NCBI GenBank assembly: GCA_029851415.1
Contig: CM056742.1
Span: forward strand, 188,089,344 to 188,153,343
Length of the DNA stretch: 64,000 nt
From: Eretmocerus hayati
Taxonomy: Eukaryota > Arthropoda > Insecta > Hymenoptera > Aphelinidae
Direction of reading: 5' to 3'
Made by a program: the position numbers and the translations under genes. The notes below the pieces were generated by a model. It was not told the DNA's origin, ran no database searches, and was given only the letters and a program-made list of their open reading frames with translations. Positions 36,801 to 51,800 of the stretch are shown here, in pieces. Numbering within the stretch: position 1 is the first letter of the stretch; the number at the start of each line of letters is the position of its first letter.

Positions 36801-39800
36801 GAGATTCTTTCATATTGAAGAAAACTTGAGATTGATGCTGTGACACAATTCCTTAATAATGCAATATAAAGTTTAATGAAATGATGAGCATTCTCATTTT
36901 GGAGATGTGGACCATCTCTAAATCCTAAGTACTCAGAGCACAATGATTATCTGCACATGAAGATTATTATAACCATGTGTACAAATATCTCCTGATACAG
37001 TTGTTGCTAGAACCAAATGTCAGGAAAATTTTCTGTGAGACTGACATTCAAGTCGCTGAAAGCAATTTGATCTTTCATTGATGAATCGTAACCATTCAGG
37101 GGTCCCCGCAGTTAGTGAACGATAGTGATTCACTGGTGGCATAAGGAATATGTAATACCTAGGAGTTCCAGTGATGAACTTTTTGGAGGAATTTTATGGA
37201 AGCACAGGCTCAGACATCTAGGTTCTTAGTTGAAGGAATTTGATGAAAACCGTACTGATAGACATCTATATTCTTGGTGAACATTAAATGTCTATTATTG
37301 ATGAAGTGGACCATTTCTATTACAGAAGCTTAAGGTTACCTTACGAGCTACTACAAAATTATATTTTGTGATGGTTACTTGAACGAATTACTGGTATCAG
37401 ACAGTAGCTAGAATTATACAACATGTCAAGACTTTGTTGCTGATAGAATTCTAACTACTGTCTAATTCATTCAAGTAATCATCACAAAATGTTATTTGGT
37501 AGTAGCTCGTAAGGCAACCATAAGCATTTGTGATAGAAATGGTGCATTTCACCAATAATCTTCTGGTAATATATTGAACTGCGAGTCAAGTTCCACACAA
37601 TATTTTGATTAAAATAAATTAAAATTATATTTTGTGATGGTTACTTGAGTGGATTACTGGTATCAGACAGTAGCTAGAATTATACAACATGTCAAGACTT
37701 TGTTGCTGATAGAATTCTAACTACCGTCTAATTCATTCAAGTAATCATCACAAAATGTTATTTGATAGTAGCTCGTGAGGCAACCATAAGCATTTGTGAT
37801 AGAAATGGTGCACTTTACCAATAATCTTCTGGGAATATATTGAACTGCGAGTCAAGTTACACACAATATTTTGATTAAAATGAATTGAAATGGAGCATCA
37901 TGAGATGACACTAATACATTTGTTCATGACAGAACTGCTATTCAAAGTATTAACTTGAATGGAAAGAAACTGGAATATTGAGGTGATAAACTGCACCCCT
38001 GGATGAAAGATCTTGTAAATCATACAAAACGTATTGCATCGCCTCTTGATTAGCACTATTCCCACAGTCATAATTTCACAATCAGGAATCACGTCCGATA
38101 TACTTGTAGTACCTAACTCAGAACTATTGATATCAGAAAATCACGAAGAAACTGGAAACGGGAGACACAGAATCATCACATATCACCCACACCGAAAAAC
38201 ATAATGAATAGCATCGAGATTAGGGGATCCTATTAGATGTAAAACATTCGAAAAGGTTAGATACACGCAATCTGTTCTGCTACCGTCGACTGCATCAGCT
38301 GCACGGATCTATATAGTACCTATATATATCGCCACAGCGCTATAGGATCTACCATGCCCCCTCTTCCAGACACACCAATACACCGATGACCCGGTGTATC
38401 GGTGTGTCCAGCAGAAGGCGCGTATACAGCAAGAACAACGAATCGATCGAGCAAGAATCGAGACATCCCCATGGGCAGGCCAGCGATTAGTTCGATACAC
38501 AAACGAGATCAGCGATACGATTCGAGCAAAATTGCCATCCTAGAGTCATAAGAGCGGATTCCAGGTATGATCGAGGCAGATTGCTAGCTCGCAATGCACA
38601 ACGCAACGATTTCACTGCATGCAGTGGAAATCGGTTGACAACTCGCTAAGCAAGAATAGTTGTTTGGTCCACTGACGAGATATCGTATTTCTCGATCGTG
38701 GGCGTCGATTCGATCACCTCTTGACAAATCATTCGACTTTTGCTCGAGCATATCTTTATCACGCGGTCGCACGATCACTTGGTCCCACTCTGTTACAAAT
38801 GTGTCAATCGAGCTGCTGTATGGAACCCGCAAAACTCGATTTGCAACTGCTGTAGAACCATGCAGAACGAGCTATATCACTGTGTTGCCCTGAATTTCAA
38901 AACTCTCGGGGTAAATTCAGTCTTGAGTGAACTGTTCCGAGCGCTCTGGCACGGTGCCTCGATCTCTCTGAACTGTAACTCGGCCTGTCTCGTGTCCCAA
39001 ATGTGGCTTTCGTGGAATCTGCTCATCCGGGGACCGTATTATTATTACTATTTAGTTACCGCGAGCCACGCGCTCCTGGTGAGTTTGATTGAAGAGCGGG
39101 TGCACGTTCATTACGCGCACACGAAAATGCACTCATCTCGGTGTATCCGACATATTTTTAGGCAAAAATCAACAAAAAAGACGGAATGGGTAGAGTAGTG
39201 TATGGTCGTTGGCTCGCTCTGCATCAGCTCCGAGATCAGCTCTCGGGAAGTCGCGTAGCCGAGGTATATCATGTAACTGCGCCGACGAATCTCTGAGAAT
39301 TTTGGTCATAAAAATTGAGCGTAAGTATGCGCAGCGAGCAGCTCGGTGCAGTCTGAACGCTTAGGTGATTTATTGCGCCAGTATGCGCTCTCTGCAGTTG
39401 GCTTCTATTTTGAAGCCCCGTGCATGCATTACGCCCCTCGTGTGCACATGTGATGATGGTGATGTGGGGCTCAGCAAGACAGCAAAAGTGGCAGCCCACC
39501 GCGACGAGTGAAAGACGAGGCCACCGCCAACACATCCGCTTCGGATCAACTTTTCTCGACACTTTCATTACTTTTATGATATTTTCATCTTCTCGGAATG
39601 TACAAACATAGTTTTTTCTTCACAAGAGTCTAATTGCTGAGAGTTTTGAAAATTTAAGGTCCATCTCATTCTGTTGTATTGAATTGGAAATGGTAATCAA
39701 CACACTCCTCGCGTTAGTACTTTTGTCTATTGTCCTAAATTAAGTTTCACGTAAATTCCTTTGCAAAATAATATTTGTATACTGAAAAATGCTCACGATC

Positions 39801-42800
39801 ACGCGAAATTTTTTACTTAAATTATCAATAAAATGTAGCCAGGTCGAAATATTTGGCTCAGAACCTCGCTCACAACACAAGTCAAGAAGTCGACTGGCTC
39901 GCGACTGGTCGTTGTCAACAACTCCGTAACAATATAGTTTATAGGTCATCCGCAAAGCAATATCCATTAAAGGACTATTTAGACGGCAACATAATGAATT
40001 ACGAGAGCCTCCGCGGGTAAAAAGGGCCACATGACTTTTAAAGGGCCCCTGGATAGGTTAGTGCAGAGGCACTGATCATGAGCGATAAGCCCTCGGTGGT
40101 GGTCACCGCATTGCCCCATAGCCCGATGCCCATCTCCCGCTGCGCATAATACGGGCGGGATTTGCTAAAACGCGGAAGGAGCCGTAAATAGTCGCGACGA
40201 GCGCGACAAGTCAGCGAGTGCAATATTGGCCATGCGGGGGGCTCCTCTGCAGCTTCTTTCTATACTTATAATACCATCAGAGCGGCATCTCTTGAGTCTA
40301 AGACATCAGAAGACGGCGACACAAGACATCGATGCCCTGGAGGTCTATAACATCGAAGCAACGGTGGTATAATACAGTATATTTGTATGAACTGAATCCC
40401 AAATTCCCAATGTTTGAGACGTGGGCAGTACCGAGAATATTACCGGTGGGTCACCACCCGCATCATGCATAATAAAGTACAAGTCCCCAAAGTAAGTTTA
40501 CAAGTTGGTCGTGTATTTAAAAGCCCCGCACGGTCATTTTCATTGTCGCCATATATATTGGTATGGGAGTCAAATAAAGACGCCCCGCAGTGTGACAATC
40601 GCCCACGCCCCCAAAAGTTCAAACGATGCCCATTATCTCGTAAATATTTTTCACCACTCGCGTCTGACGCATCTTTCGCGTACATACAAGGCCTAAATAA
40701 TCATGGAAGCATGCCAATATATTGTTGGAAGCTTTTCTTACAAAATGTATTATAACTTTGTGGAGCAGGTTAAGAATCTTATTGTACAAATTACCCTCGA
40801 AATTACCGGTCAATGGAGTCTAGCAATATCAAGTCTCTTGGGGATTCAGGGCTTTAGTTTGCAGAAATCGAAATGGTTGGGATGCGAGAGGAAAGTACTC
40901 TTACGATTTTTCAAGAATCATCTGTGATCATTAGTTGAGTGCCTGATGGAAAGCTGCGACAGTTTTGAATTGAAAAGTGGTGAAAAGAGTATTCGAAAGG
41001 TGAACGAAAGCTCTATGTATTGGAGTCAGTAGAATGAACCGCGTGAACATACCTATCTCGTCGCTGTCCAAGAAAATATCGTGTCGCCTCTTATCGCCGC
41101 TCAAGAATGTTTCAGGGTGAAAGTTTCGAGAAAATTGTTTCGGTTTCCATGTGGCAGAGAGTGTTATTTTGGCTCACACGGCTGCTCAAGAGGCGCGATT
41201 TATCGGGGTGCTTCACAGGTACGACGATGAGCTGTCGATTTTTCCAAGAAAGTCGCGCATTCTCAACTAGAAATGGGCCCTCAACACTCCCTAGTGCATC
41301 AAATGCAGTGAGTATAATATGGCCCCACAGTGTTGCATCCAGGTATACACATACCACCACCTATGCATCGGATAGCTTGGCCAACGCGCCCAAGTTCTCA
41401 GCGGGAGATCAACTTGTCGAGGGGTCCACATTCGCTTGCTACACGTGGTCTGAAGATGTTTTAAAATCGTATTTTCTGCATCAGCGCAAGCCAATCGCAC
41501 GCCAGAATAGCGTGCAAGCAATACAAGTTCAGAGCACAACTTTGTATTTATTTTGAAAATTCTGAAGTGGAGAGACTTGAGGACCGTTCACGATTCCATA
41601 TGCAATTAGAAATCTTTTATAAATAATTTTTTTGCCAGCTTCTGATGTACTTGATCTTACGCAGTCTCTGTCTGGATGATTATCAACCAAGGTTGAAAAA
41701 ATAAGGTTTCAAATAGCAAAACGATTTCCTACACAAGAATTCTCGAAACGTTGAGTTTCACGTTACCTAGCAGAACCATTGTGAGACATTATCGGCCTTG
41801 TTATCCTTATTTTTTTCAAGTAGTCGCATAAGCAGATATCATTTTTACAATGCCCGACCCCGATAGTCCGGCAACGAAAACTGGGACGAAAACTGTTAGC
41901 AACCCCTCACATTGCAAGATTTTTCCGACAAGCAAGCCAAGACACCTTGAACTTTTCCCTCGTAAATCAAATCGCTTGCGTTTGTATAGCTGGCATCGCG
42001 TTGACCAAAAAGTGCGATTCGGACTCGATGGCATCTTGATCTTCTCATTATTCAAAACTAACTCGTGCAATGGTCGATACCTCTAATACAGAAATTCCCG
42101 TGTATCAGAAAATGATGACACAACGTAGAAGTCCAAGTAGAGTACATGTGTTGACGATATTCGAGGGATCAATGACAAAAGAGCCGGCTGTTGATTGACG
42201 AGGATTGCGTTTCCGGCGCAGAGTCAAGTTTTTTATACATTTCCTCGTAGGGAACGTCACACGAAATTGAGCTATTGTATAAAATTCCAGCAGGCTCAGC
42301 AAACTTTTGTTTTTGACATGCATGTCGAAAGAAACTTCTGACTATCGTCAGAAAAACGGAGCGTTATGAAAAACATAAATGAGACATCGATAATCGGCTG
42401 TGTCATTTTTAGCTCGATTTATTAGGAACCAAAATCTCGCATCTCAACTAAAATGATATGCGAGATTCAAATTGAAAGATTAGCCGGGGGCCACGAGTCA
42501 CGAGTCTCGAATCGATTAATCATCGCCGAAGAATGTCGTAGCGTGAGAATCGCTGGGAGCCATCGCTTTTTGCGTCGTCGCCGTAGTCGTCGCGAATCGA
42601 GTTGTGCAACTGCATAAAGTGCATTCGAGACCGAAGATTGTGTATTTTGTTGCCTCTGATGCATCGAGGCAGTTAAACGGATATGCCTTTTATATCAGCA
42701 TGATGGTGAGCATGTGACCTTTCGGGATGTATGAAGCTTGCAAGCTCTGGCTACTGTTGGTCGAGTCGATTCACGAGATGAAACTGTTCGGTAACGAATT

Positions 42801-45800
42801 CAATGCTCAGTACCTGTGCTCTCTTTCTCTTTATAGAACGTTCCTTCAACCTCATACTCTAACGTTATAAGTAGAAATTGGGGACATTAGGTCCACAAAG
42901 CCGAGATCAGGAGAAGTGAGGAGTGAGGGCCGATCGAGCACTAGCGAGAGGTATACATGCAGGGACAGTAATTACCGCAGAGCAGACCTCCTCGGAATAG
43001 CACAAGACAAGTGTGCAAAATCAGAGCGGATCAAATTCAACAGCTACCAGTGCTCCAGGAGCTCATCTCTCCTCATCACACCTCCTGTGGTGATCCTGGA
43101 GTACCTTGAGCAAGCTCGGACTTGTCGCGACCTGCTACTGACCAGTTTGCTACTTTGTATTTCTACACCTGACTAGATTCAAAACTGGTCGGGTCGCGAG
43201 CCCGGTCCGTGGACGTTCACATCAGGTACAAAAGCGCGACTTGTCGCGTCCACTCCGCATCCTCGGATAGTTAGTTCTCCCGATAATTATGAGCGTCCTC
43301 GTTCAAGACTGGTCCTGACCACGTGCTCTCTCCATCAGGTAACTTTGACGCGCGCAGACAAGAGTAATCAAGAGCCCATTTTGGCCACTCTCGCGCGAGC
43401 ATACTGCCCTGATCTCCTTTTACGCCCGACAACTTTCTTCCTTTCTCTGCTCCACCTCGTCAGCCTCTTTATTCTATCCTCATCCTCCCAATCATCGATG
43501 CATTTCATTTTGCTCTCGTTTTCCTTATGGACTCTTTTGAGCTCTCACGGTCGTCTCCTGGTACGAGCCCCTTTCAAATTCGCATCAGTCTGTATTACTA
43601 CGCGCGGGGCCCATTCACGAAATCCGAGTAGCCCCGCAGACCGGTTTTCATTCTGCAGACTCCAGCTATATAACTATATCTAATGAGAGCAGTATCTTCC
43701 CGCTGTGTGCATATCTGCCCGAGGCGATTCGACCTGATATGATGTGGGTCTGTTGAATCTTGTTGGTGCACGCCGAGACTTGCACGGATGCAACGAAATC
43801 TCGACTATTATTTGTAATAGTGCTTGTTCATAGATGCCTTGGGACAGCAAAAAAATAATCATTTTGACCGTCTATTTTAAACAAGAGGGTGTTTTGTAGC
43901 ACCCAAGAAAGTTCTTAAACGTGGGAATATTTCATTACGACTATCCATTAAAATTGAATCAAAGAATAGGACCGGAAGTTGGCTGGAGTTCGTTTTAAAT
44001 GTGATGTCACATTATGTGAGGAGAAGATATAATTAGTGCAGTGATTAGAGCGGGAGCAAAATCTTTGACTGCCTAAGGTGGATAATCTCTTAGGTCAGAT
44101 TAGAAATTTCGCCACCAAGTACGGATAGTTTGAGACATAGCTGTGTCGTTTGTCGTGAATAGTCAAAAAATGGTCCAACGTAATGAGAAACAGGGCTATC
44201 GGTCGAGGTTTGGCGCATAAGGTCGACATGAACCATTGACCGTTGCTCAGACATCCAAGTGGTTCAGAAAGGGCTAGCTGCACGTGTTGGGTCGTGAGAA
44301 CGTACAAGTTGGGAGAATACACGAGTTTGGACGGCCACTGGGTGGTAATGAAATGGTCCGTGGTGATATCAAACGACAGCGAAAATGTGGGGAACATCTG
44401 TTTCTTGCAAAACGATCGAGGTTAAGTTTTTTCGAGAGTTTTTTGGTACGATTCTTATTGACGTTTTATGTCACAATTGGAATATGAAATATTCCTATGA
44501 GATTCTTCTTCCACAAACAATTTTATTGAAACTCACAGGATTATTGCACTAATGTGAGTAGAAGAGCCGGTCACATGATCATAGCGATCAATAGCGATGT
44601 ACAATATTTTCGATCGAATTGAAGATGAATCAAATTTGTTATCGCCTACTTTTTGACGTTGAAGCTGTCAGTGTAGATTGTTGCAAGGCTCCTGACGGTG
44701 CTGGTGTTCGATGCTTCTGACGATCGGGACTAAGAGTGTCAGGAATGTAGAGAATGTTGGCAAATTACTAATTCATCAGAGTTGAAATGATAGTAATGAA
44801 GAAAACGGAAGAGTAAATAGAGTCAAGAATAGAGATAGACTCGCTCTCTGTTCAGCGAGGAATTAATGGAGGAGCTGCTCCTTTTACTATCTCTTTATGA
44901 CAGGGACAAAGGAGTTGAACTTGTACTTTTATATGAAGTCAGAGCTGGTTCGAGGAGCAGGTGGCGCATTTCTCGTGCTCGCGGAGGCGCGACGCATCCA
45001 AGGGGAGAAACGAGACACCGAGAAAGTCATTCCCAAGTGCATCAATTTCATTCACTAATACAATGTCACGGCGTTATCCGATCCATTACTTCATTATCTC
45101 GGAAATTCCTTTATCAAGAAGTTCACGAGGACGAGAGACTGCGTACACGATGAGTATAAGTGTGGAGCAAGCTGTGGAGGCTAATAAATTGTCAGAGATG
45201 GTTCAATGAAGGATGGGTCTGAATGATGGTAACGCCAGAGGCACCTCGCTGGTGCTTGTGTATAAGTAATTTGCCGCGCCCACCTCACCATATTGTAAAC
45301 CCTGGCCTCTCGCGTGTATGTTACCAAAACCAAGATCAAGCATCGAACGAAGGAAAGGGCATCTGATGTTGGGATACAGTTGGCCATCAGCTCGGCCCAT
45401 GCAACACGTGATGATGACCGGAAGGGGAGAGGAGCACAGAGAGAAGGAAGAGAAGTGAGGTTGGGAGCCCGCAACGTCCTTACCAAGGACGCGAGACTCG
45501 AAAGAGCAGGAGAAAGAGGAGAATCATTTTTGTCCGATGCTGCATGCAGGTACAGAATTGCGATCCTCGTGGGCGTCGGAGATTCTCATCTTCCAACGCC
45601 TACATCTCGATTCGTCCCTTACGCAACGACTAGCATCTGATCATGCATCATTACTCCGGCCCGCATCCACACACAGGTGAAGAAATCTGAACTGTGTTGT
45701 TAATTAATCAGACGTATGAAGAAAAGTAGCCCACGAGATTATCGTCGTCCTCGGTAGTTTAAACCGATTACTTTGCTTCATCCGAACTGTTCCCATTTTG

Positions 45801-48800
45801 ATCGATGAGGTGTGTCGAACTGTCACGGTACTTTAATTTTAATTGATCCGTGAAATTTGATGAGCCAGTATCTCATCATAACTTTCATCAGCAAGTGATT
45901 GGCCGGCTTGTTCCATGTCCATCTCGATTGAATTATACGAGATGTCAGGTTGCATTGCGGTCATCCAACTATGGTCGGACGCCTGCGCAATGTCGAATTT
46001 CGAACCAACCGTCAAAGTGTAACGGTTGCGGGCGCCAGAATATTTTGAAATGACGAGCGTCCGATGTACAAGGCACATGGATACGGTTCCCATCATTACT
46101 GTCATCCTGAAACACACACGTGATCACTTCGAAGGTTGCGGTTTTGTTGGCTTCCTCGCGTGTGACCACGACCTTCTCATTGGCTTTGCAATACGTGCTG
46201 CGCACATGCTGCGCATCGACGCGATGTCGTGCACCCTTTTCTACTGACATGAGACAAGTTTTGAGATCTTATGACAATACGATAGCCCATCACTGGCAAT
46301 ACGTCGAAAGGATTCAAAACTGATAACAGGTTCGCAATTTACGGACAGAACTAAGGAAAAATTTGGCCAATTGGTCCTGGAACACCCGTACAACATAAAT
46401 CGAAACGAGTGAAGATGGTCGGGTGCTAGTAGCAGAGTGGAGAAGAAGAATGACATGGCAAACTCACATGCAGGATCACTATTACCCTATGGAAAGATAC
46501 GAAGCAAATTGAGAATCTAGATGGGAACGGAGCTGGCAGTACGAACGGAAGCATCGCGAGGGAAGCGATTGAAAGGTGCTTTGACTTGATGTGCTCAATA
46601 ATCTCGGTTGATGATGCTGAACGAGAGAACGAGCGCAAAAAAGTGGTTTGGCCTCAGTGCAAAGGAGTACTTGATGCTTAGGGGGAAGAAAATTACGGCA
46701 GATCGAGAGACGATTTGCGCGAGACAAGAAGTCGGAGTTGCACGCCGTGGTGCATGAACACATCTTTGCAATCTTGGCGAGAAGTTCAATGAGAAAAAAG
46801 GGAGTCTGCTGCTACCATTAGTTACAACGCGTTTACCTGCAATTTGAATAATTTGGACCACCACATCTCTCTCAGCTTCTACACCTCACGAACGTCTTAT
46901 ACCATTGCTCGCAGGCATGGTTAACAATTTATCCACAAAACAAGATGTCAACATAAGTTCTAAAAGTTGGAATGCATGAGTATTTGAGTGATCAAACGCA
47001 GATGGACATATTAACAGATAAATATACCTTGTCACAAACAGTCAGGAATTTCAGAGTGGGCAAGATTTCTTCTAATGTGAGCAACTCGATCTTGCATATA
47101 CTTGTTCAGTCCCTTTCTATAACTCTGATGTTACTGCACAATCCAATTCAAGTCCATCAGAGCTTCTAGTATACTGACACTGGACCGTCTATTATTCTTG
47201 GCTCACAAACGCACTAGTCAAACCGATGTTATTGCTTCTCTATAGGCTGTTTCTTCAAGACTACCAACTACAAACTGACAGACTGAACCGGTCGCTCATC
47301 ATTCAAATATACATTCTGGCTCGTCTCGTGTGAGATACGCCCATGTCACTGCAATCATCGATATGGTGGATGCAAGAGGCTCATCCACGAGATACGATTA
47401 TATAGTTTAGCGCGATGAGGTGGCAAACTCGGAACCGTCTCGACTAATCTTTACGGAATTCCCATCGTCAACCTTGTCCCATTCTTGCTTATCTATATGG
47501 CACTCAAATGTTGGCGCTTTGGGGTCCGTTATATTGCTTCCACCATTGTGATGGACCTAGGCCGTGCGAACCTTCTTAGCTTTGAAAGTGATGAGATAAG
47601 ATTCCCTCGGATATTACTTTCGAATCATGGGTTCAGTCATGCAAAATTGGCGCCAAAATATTAAGCCATTTGGATTCCATGAATAACTTGAAACAATCAT
47701 CTGGGAAAAGTGTGACTTTCAACTCTGAGTAGTCAGAATGCACTCGAAAACGGTTCGTTCCTCAAACTGTTGACTGATCTTTGTTATTGTGTGTGCACAG
47801 TCGTCTAGTCACTCGGCATCAAAACTCTGGAATGCAGATAAGAAAACGTCTCTGTGTACTCTCGTGATCAATCTCAATTCCGTGAAAATCAATGATTCGA
47901 AGGCTATGTTTGAACGTGCGCATCCAAAATGACACATTCCATTTTCAACTGGCATCCAACAAAGGTGATACACTCGTGTAAACATGTGAAATGGATTACA
48001 GCGTACTCCATACTTGCAGTATTTTCAAAATTTTTTCTGCCTTCTCAACAACACTTCCTGTGGAATGCAATATTTTTCTTGGTCGCATTCCTCTAACCTA
48101 CATTACATTACGCATGGGTGGGTGCTCGCAACCGGCGAGATGCAAAGTGAAGGAGTCAACTAATCTCTTAACATGTGGTTCTTATGTTCTCATTCCAAGC
48201 GATGGCGCCCAACACGTGGCACATGATCAGCATCTATACCATGTATTTCATTTCGTTGTACCAAACGCGGGAATCGCTCAATTATAAAATGCTCGTCGAG
48301 TGCATCATCATCAGAGTAGACGAGGGCTTTAACGAGCTCCTCTAAATTACGTTAGATGGGATGAACTTTAGAGCGGATTAGATAGCGGTACCGCATCACA
48401 CTGATGCTCGTGTGTGTGTGGTGAGCACGGATGAGCAGCGTCTGATAGCATCGCATATGAGACTCGGATAGCGCATTCCTCGAAGGTGAGCCGCGCTGCC
48501 GTTAAAGATGTAGCACCTCCATGCAGAGCAGAGAGCGAACACGTTGCATCCCATTCATTGCAAGAGTATACCGATTGCAGCAAATCAAGGCACCCTCGAG
48601 AATATGAAAGAGGGAGTGGTTTCACGTAATTCTCACGCGTCACCTTCGCACTCACTCATGATATCAGAGAGAGCTTATTTCCGCATTTTTGCGCAAAACC
48701 GTAACGACTATCTGTTGATCAGCGAGTTGTGAGTAGAGGCGGCAGCTTTCCTTTGGAAACTTCTTCGACTTGCGAAACGTGCAATTTCGTGCTCGAGAGC

Positions 48801-51800
48801 AGACAAGTTGACTTTAGGTTATCTCGCTAGTATGTAGGCATACCAGAATGGGCAGTTTATCTGATCTGGAGGATCTTTATGAGGGTTACTCTATCTCTAT
48901 TATAGGCTAGAAGTCTCTGAGACCCGCTATATACGCGAAATGGTCCACGGAGTTCTGTTGTAAAGTGCAGTCTTATCGCTCGCTGCGACTATTTTTTCCG
49001 CGAAATCCTCTCATTCTCGACTGGCAAATTGAGCGCCAAGGTTCGCATCGGATTCGTGGTGTACAGGGAAATCTGCTACCTATCTCGCATTTAACGACGT
49101 TCAACGATTTTTCAAAATTAGTTCAGAGTTGTCAGCACGGTGATGACTACAGTTGGTTATCTCATACAGAAGACCAAGTTGGGGAAGTTACGAGATCGCA
49201 CACAAATATACTAGGGGCTGAGCAAAAGGTGAGAACTTTTGTTAAGACCACCGCCAATCTCTTCAGCAGTGAACAGCTCGGGTAACACAAATCAGACTTC
49301 AAAATCTCGCCTTTGTTCATTAAATACAGGTGGTCACCATAATAATACCACTTGTATAGCTTTCCTGATCTTATGAGGATACATTGGCTGTCAATACACG
49401 CCCCCATTCAGCATCTCCGACTCTCTTTCTCGCACATTTGCTTCAAGTATTATATGCAGGGCGGCAAAGCCAACGGAAAGGAAGCGCTTTCATAATGCTG
49501 ATGCTGCTATTCCGGAAACCCCCGTCTCCACGAAATATATATATATCCTATAAATGTGGCCTATACTCGGACGATGCAAACCGGTTCGCAGTCTCGCGCC
49601 AAGCCGTTCCCGAAGCATCGTCTATTATAAGAAGAACAAAGTCATCTAGGAGGCTCGTGAATGAAAATATTCGATTTGAGAATATTTAAACCAATGCTGT
49701 TTTCTGTGTACCGCGAAGCCGTGAAAAATTCGCGCGAATCTGAGAAATAAAGAAGAATTACTTTGATGGTCGATCGATTCCCCATATAATCTATTCGTAC
49801 GAGTTCGGAGAAGCGCCAAGGTAATCTGCATAATATCTGACCAGCTGCTGCATGATACGAGAATGTACACTTCTTTAGCATAGTGTAGTGGCATATGACA
49901 GCCGCGATGAGAGTAAAAAGAGGCTTCGATCTCTCGGTATAAAATTACCGATCAACTCCTCTTCATCCAAGCTCCGCAGAAGATAAATCAGGAGATGAAA
50001 ATCGAAGAATTGAAGAGGATGAGAACGGTGGTGGTGGCTTCTCTCTCCTCCTCAGTTTCAATCGCTTCACAAAAACAACGAAAACCCAAGAACATGATAT
50101 CAAATGGGTGAAGGGGTTCTAAGCTCTTTTCATCATTCTGGTTCTTCACGAATCAGAAAAAGCATAGTTATCTGGGTCGGCCGAAAATTCAATGGTATAT
50201 TTTCGTACTGGGCGCGGTAGCCCATTTTGGGCACTAGGACAGTGTTTGTCTGTCGAGCTAAGCGAAACAGACATGTCCTCCATGTGCTCAAAATGGGCTT
50301 GCAAGCGAAGTGCGGGTGTATTTTTTCATTACGAGAACCCTAAAATCCTATTTAAACGCGGCATTTTGAGGTTAGAGCGATGAAAAAATGTTTCATTTCG
50401 ACACGCCTGGAGTTCAAAAAGTTGTGTTTCTGAATGGAGGTAGAAATAACCTTTACTGGGTGCTGAGAAATGACATTTTGAGTTGAGGCTAGAGCCATCA
50501 AGATTTTTTAAAACGTAACATGCACTTGAATGAAAAATTGCGAGATTCACTCATTCTTCCTCCACTGTTCAGCAAATGATTCTGGCGCTCCTCAATACAT
50601 TCCAACGCATCTTAGTTGATTTTCAAGCTTGTTTCAAAGCTTCCAAAATGAACCATCGTGGCGCAATCCTCATTAAAGAGAACGATTACTGACTTGCCCT
50701 CAGCTATCTTTTTAGTCAGCGAAAACTACACTATTGGTCATCAGTCCTGGATTCTAAACCTTAACAAAATTATCGCTCGAATGTTTCAAGCTAATCCAAT
50801 GAGCTCTCAACTGGCGGCGTTTGTAAGTGTAGTAGATTTGCAATGAATACAGGCTTCATGTAGCAATTACGGGTTTGCAAGGTTGGATCGCTCAGCCACT
50901 TTTACAAAGTCAAAACTGCATATTTTTTGTTACTTTTAACGACGAATTTCTTCTGCTTGAATTTGAAATGGAGGAAATGGATCGGGATGGTTACTTCGAA
51001 TGAACTCATCGTAACTCATTTCGAATGTTCTGAAACGAGTTTCAAAATGAGCTAGAAGTTGTTGAGATGCACCAGAATTATGTGCCATAAACAGTGGAGA
51101 ATGAATGAGCGAATTATGCAATTTCCGATTTGAAAGCATGTGATTTAGAAGAATCTTAATGCCTGTGGCCCTCGCTGTTGCCGCAACTGAAGATCTCTTT
51201 TTTTCAGCAATCAGCAAAATTCTTTCCGTATGTACTTACAGAAACGTGACTTTAGCATCCCCAAGCATGTCGAAATTCAAAAATTTTGAGTTCTTGGCCC
51301 ACCCTAATGATTGTATTTAATGTGTCTTCGATAAAAATGTGCAATTACTAGTTACATAGCAAAATTCTAAACCTCACCAATGATCCCAGAAGTGTCAATA
51401 AGAAAAGAAAATTCGCAAATGCCAGAGTAAGCTGACGTTAGATGAACATCAACTCTGCAGAAATGGCATCAGTTTGCCACCATGCACAAGAGCTTCACTC
51501 TGTGCGAAAACGCCAACGCATACATGTTACAAGCAGTCATTACTGTGTGCATAGAGTTGCGCGCTTTTGTTGAAAGTTATACACACTGCTGACATAACTC
51601 TTGATACATCATCGTAGTTCAGAGCTGAGGAGAAGAAAACACGTGGGCAGATTGTAATATCCGTTTGGTTTAGCTACATTACAGAACCTTCTTCACCTGA
51701 ACACCAGCAGATGAGGAGAAGAAAGACGCGAGAAAGACGCGTGGGCATACGATGGGGCGGGGACACTTTTTCATCGATTCGCGGAATAAGCCAAAAGCTC

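Noticed and set aside
38740..39198. 152-codon plus-strand frame
   Set aside because: No recognisable family, and it overlaps other open frames on both strands.
41107..41556. 149-codon plus-strand frame in the Traf4 intron
   Set aside because: No domain, splice signals or biased codon use; long chance frames are expected in CpG-rich intron.
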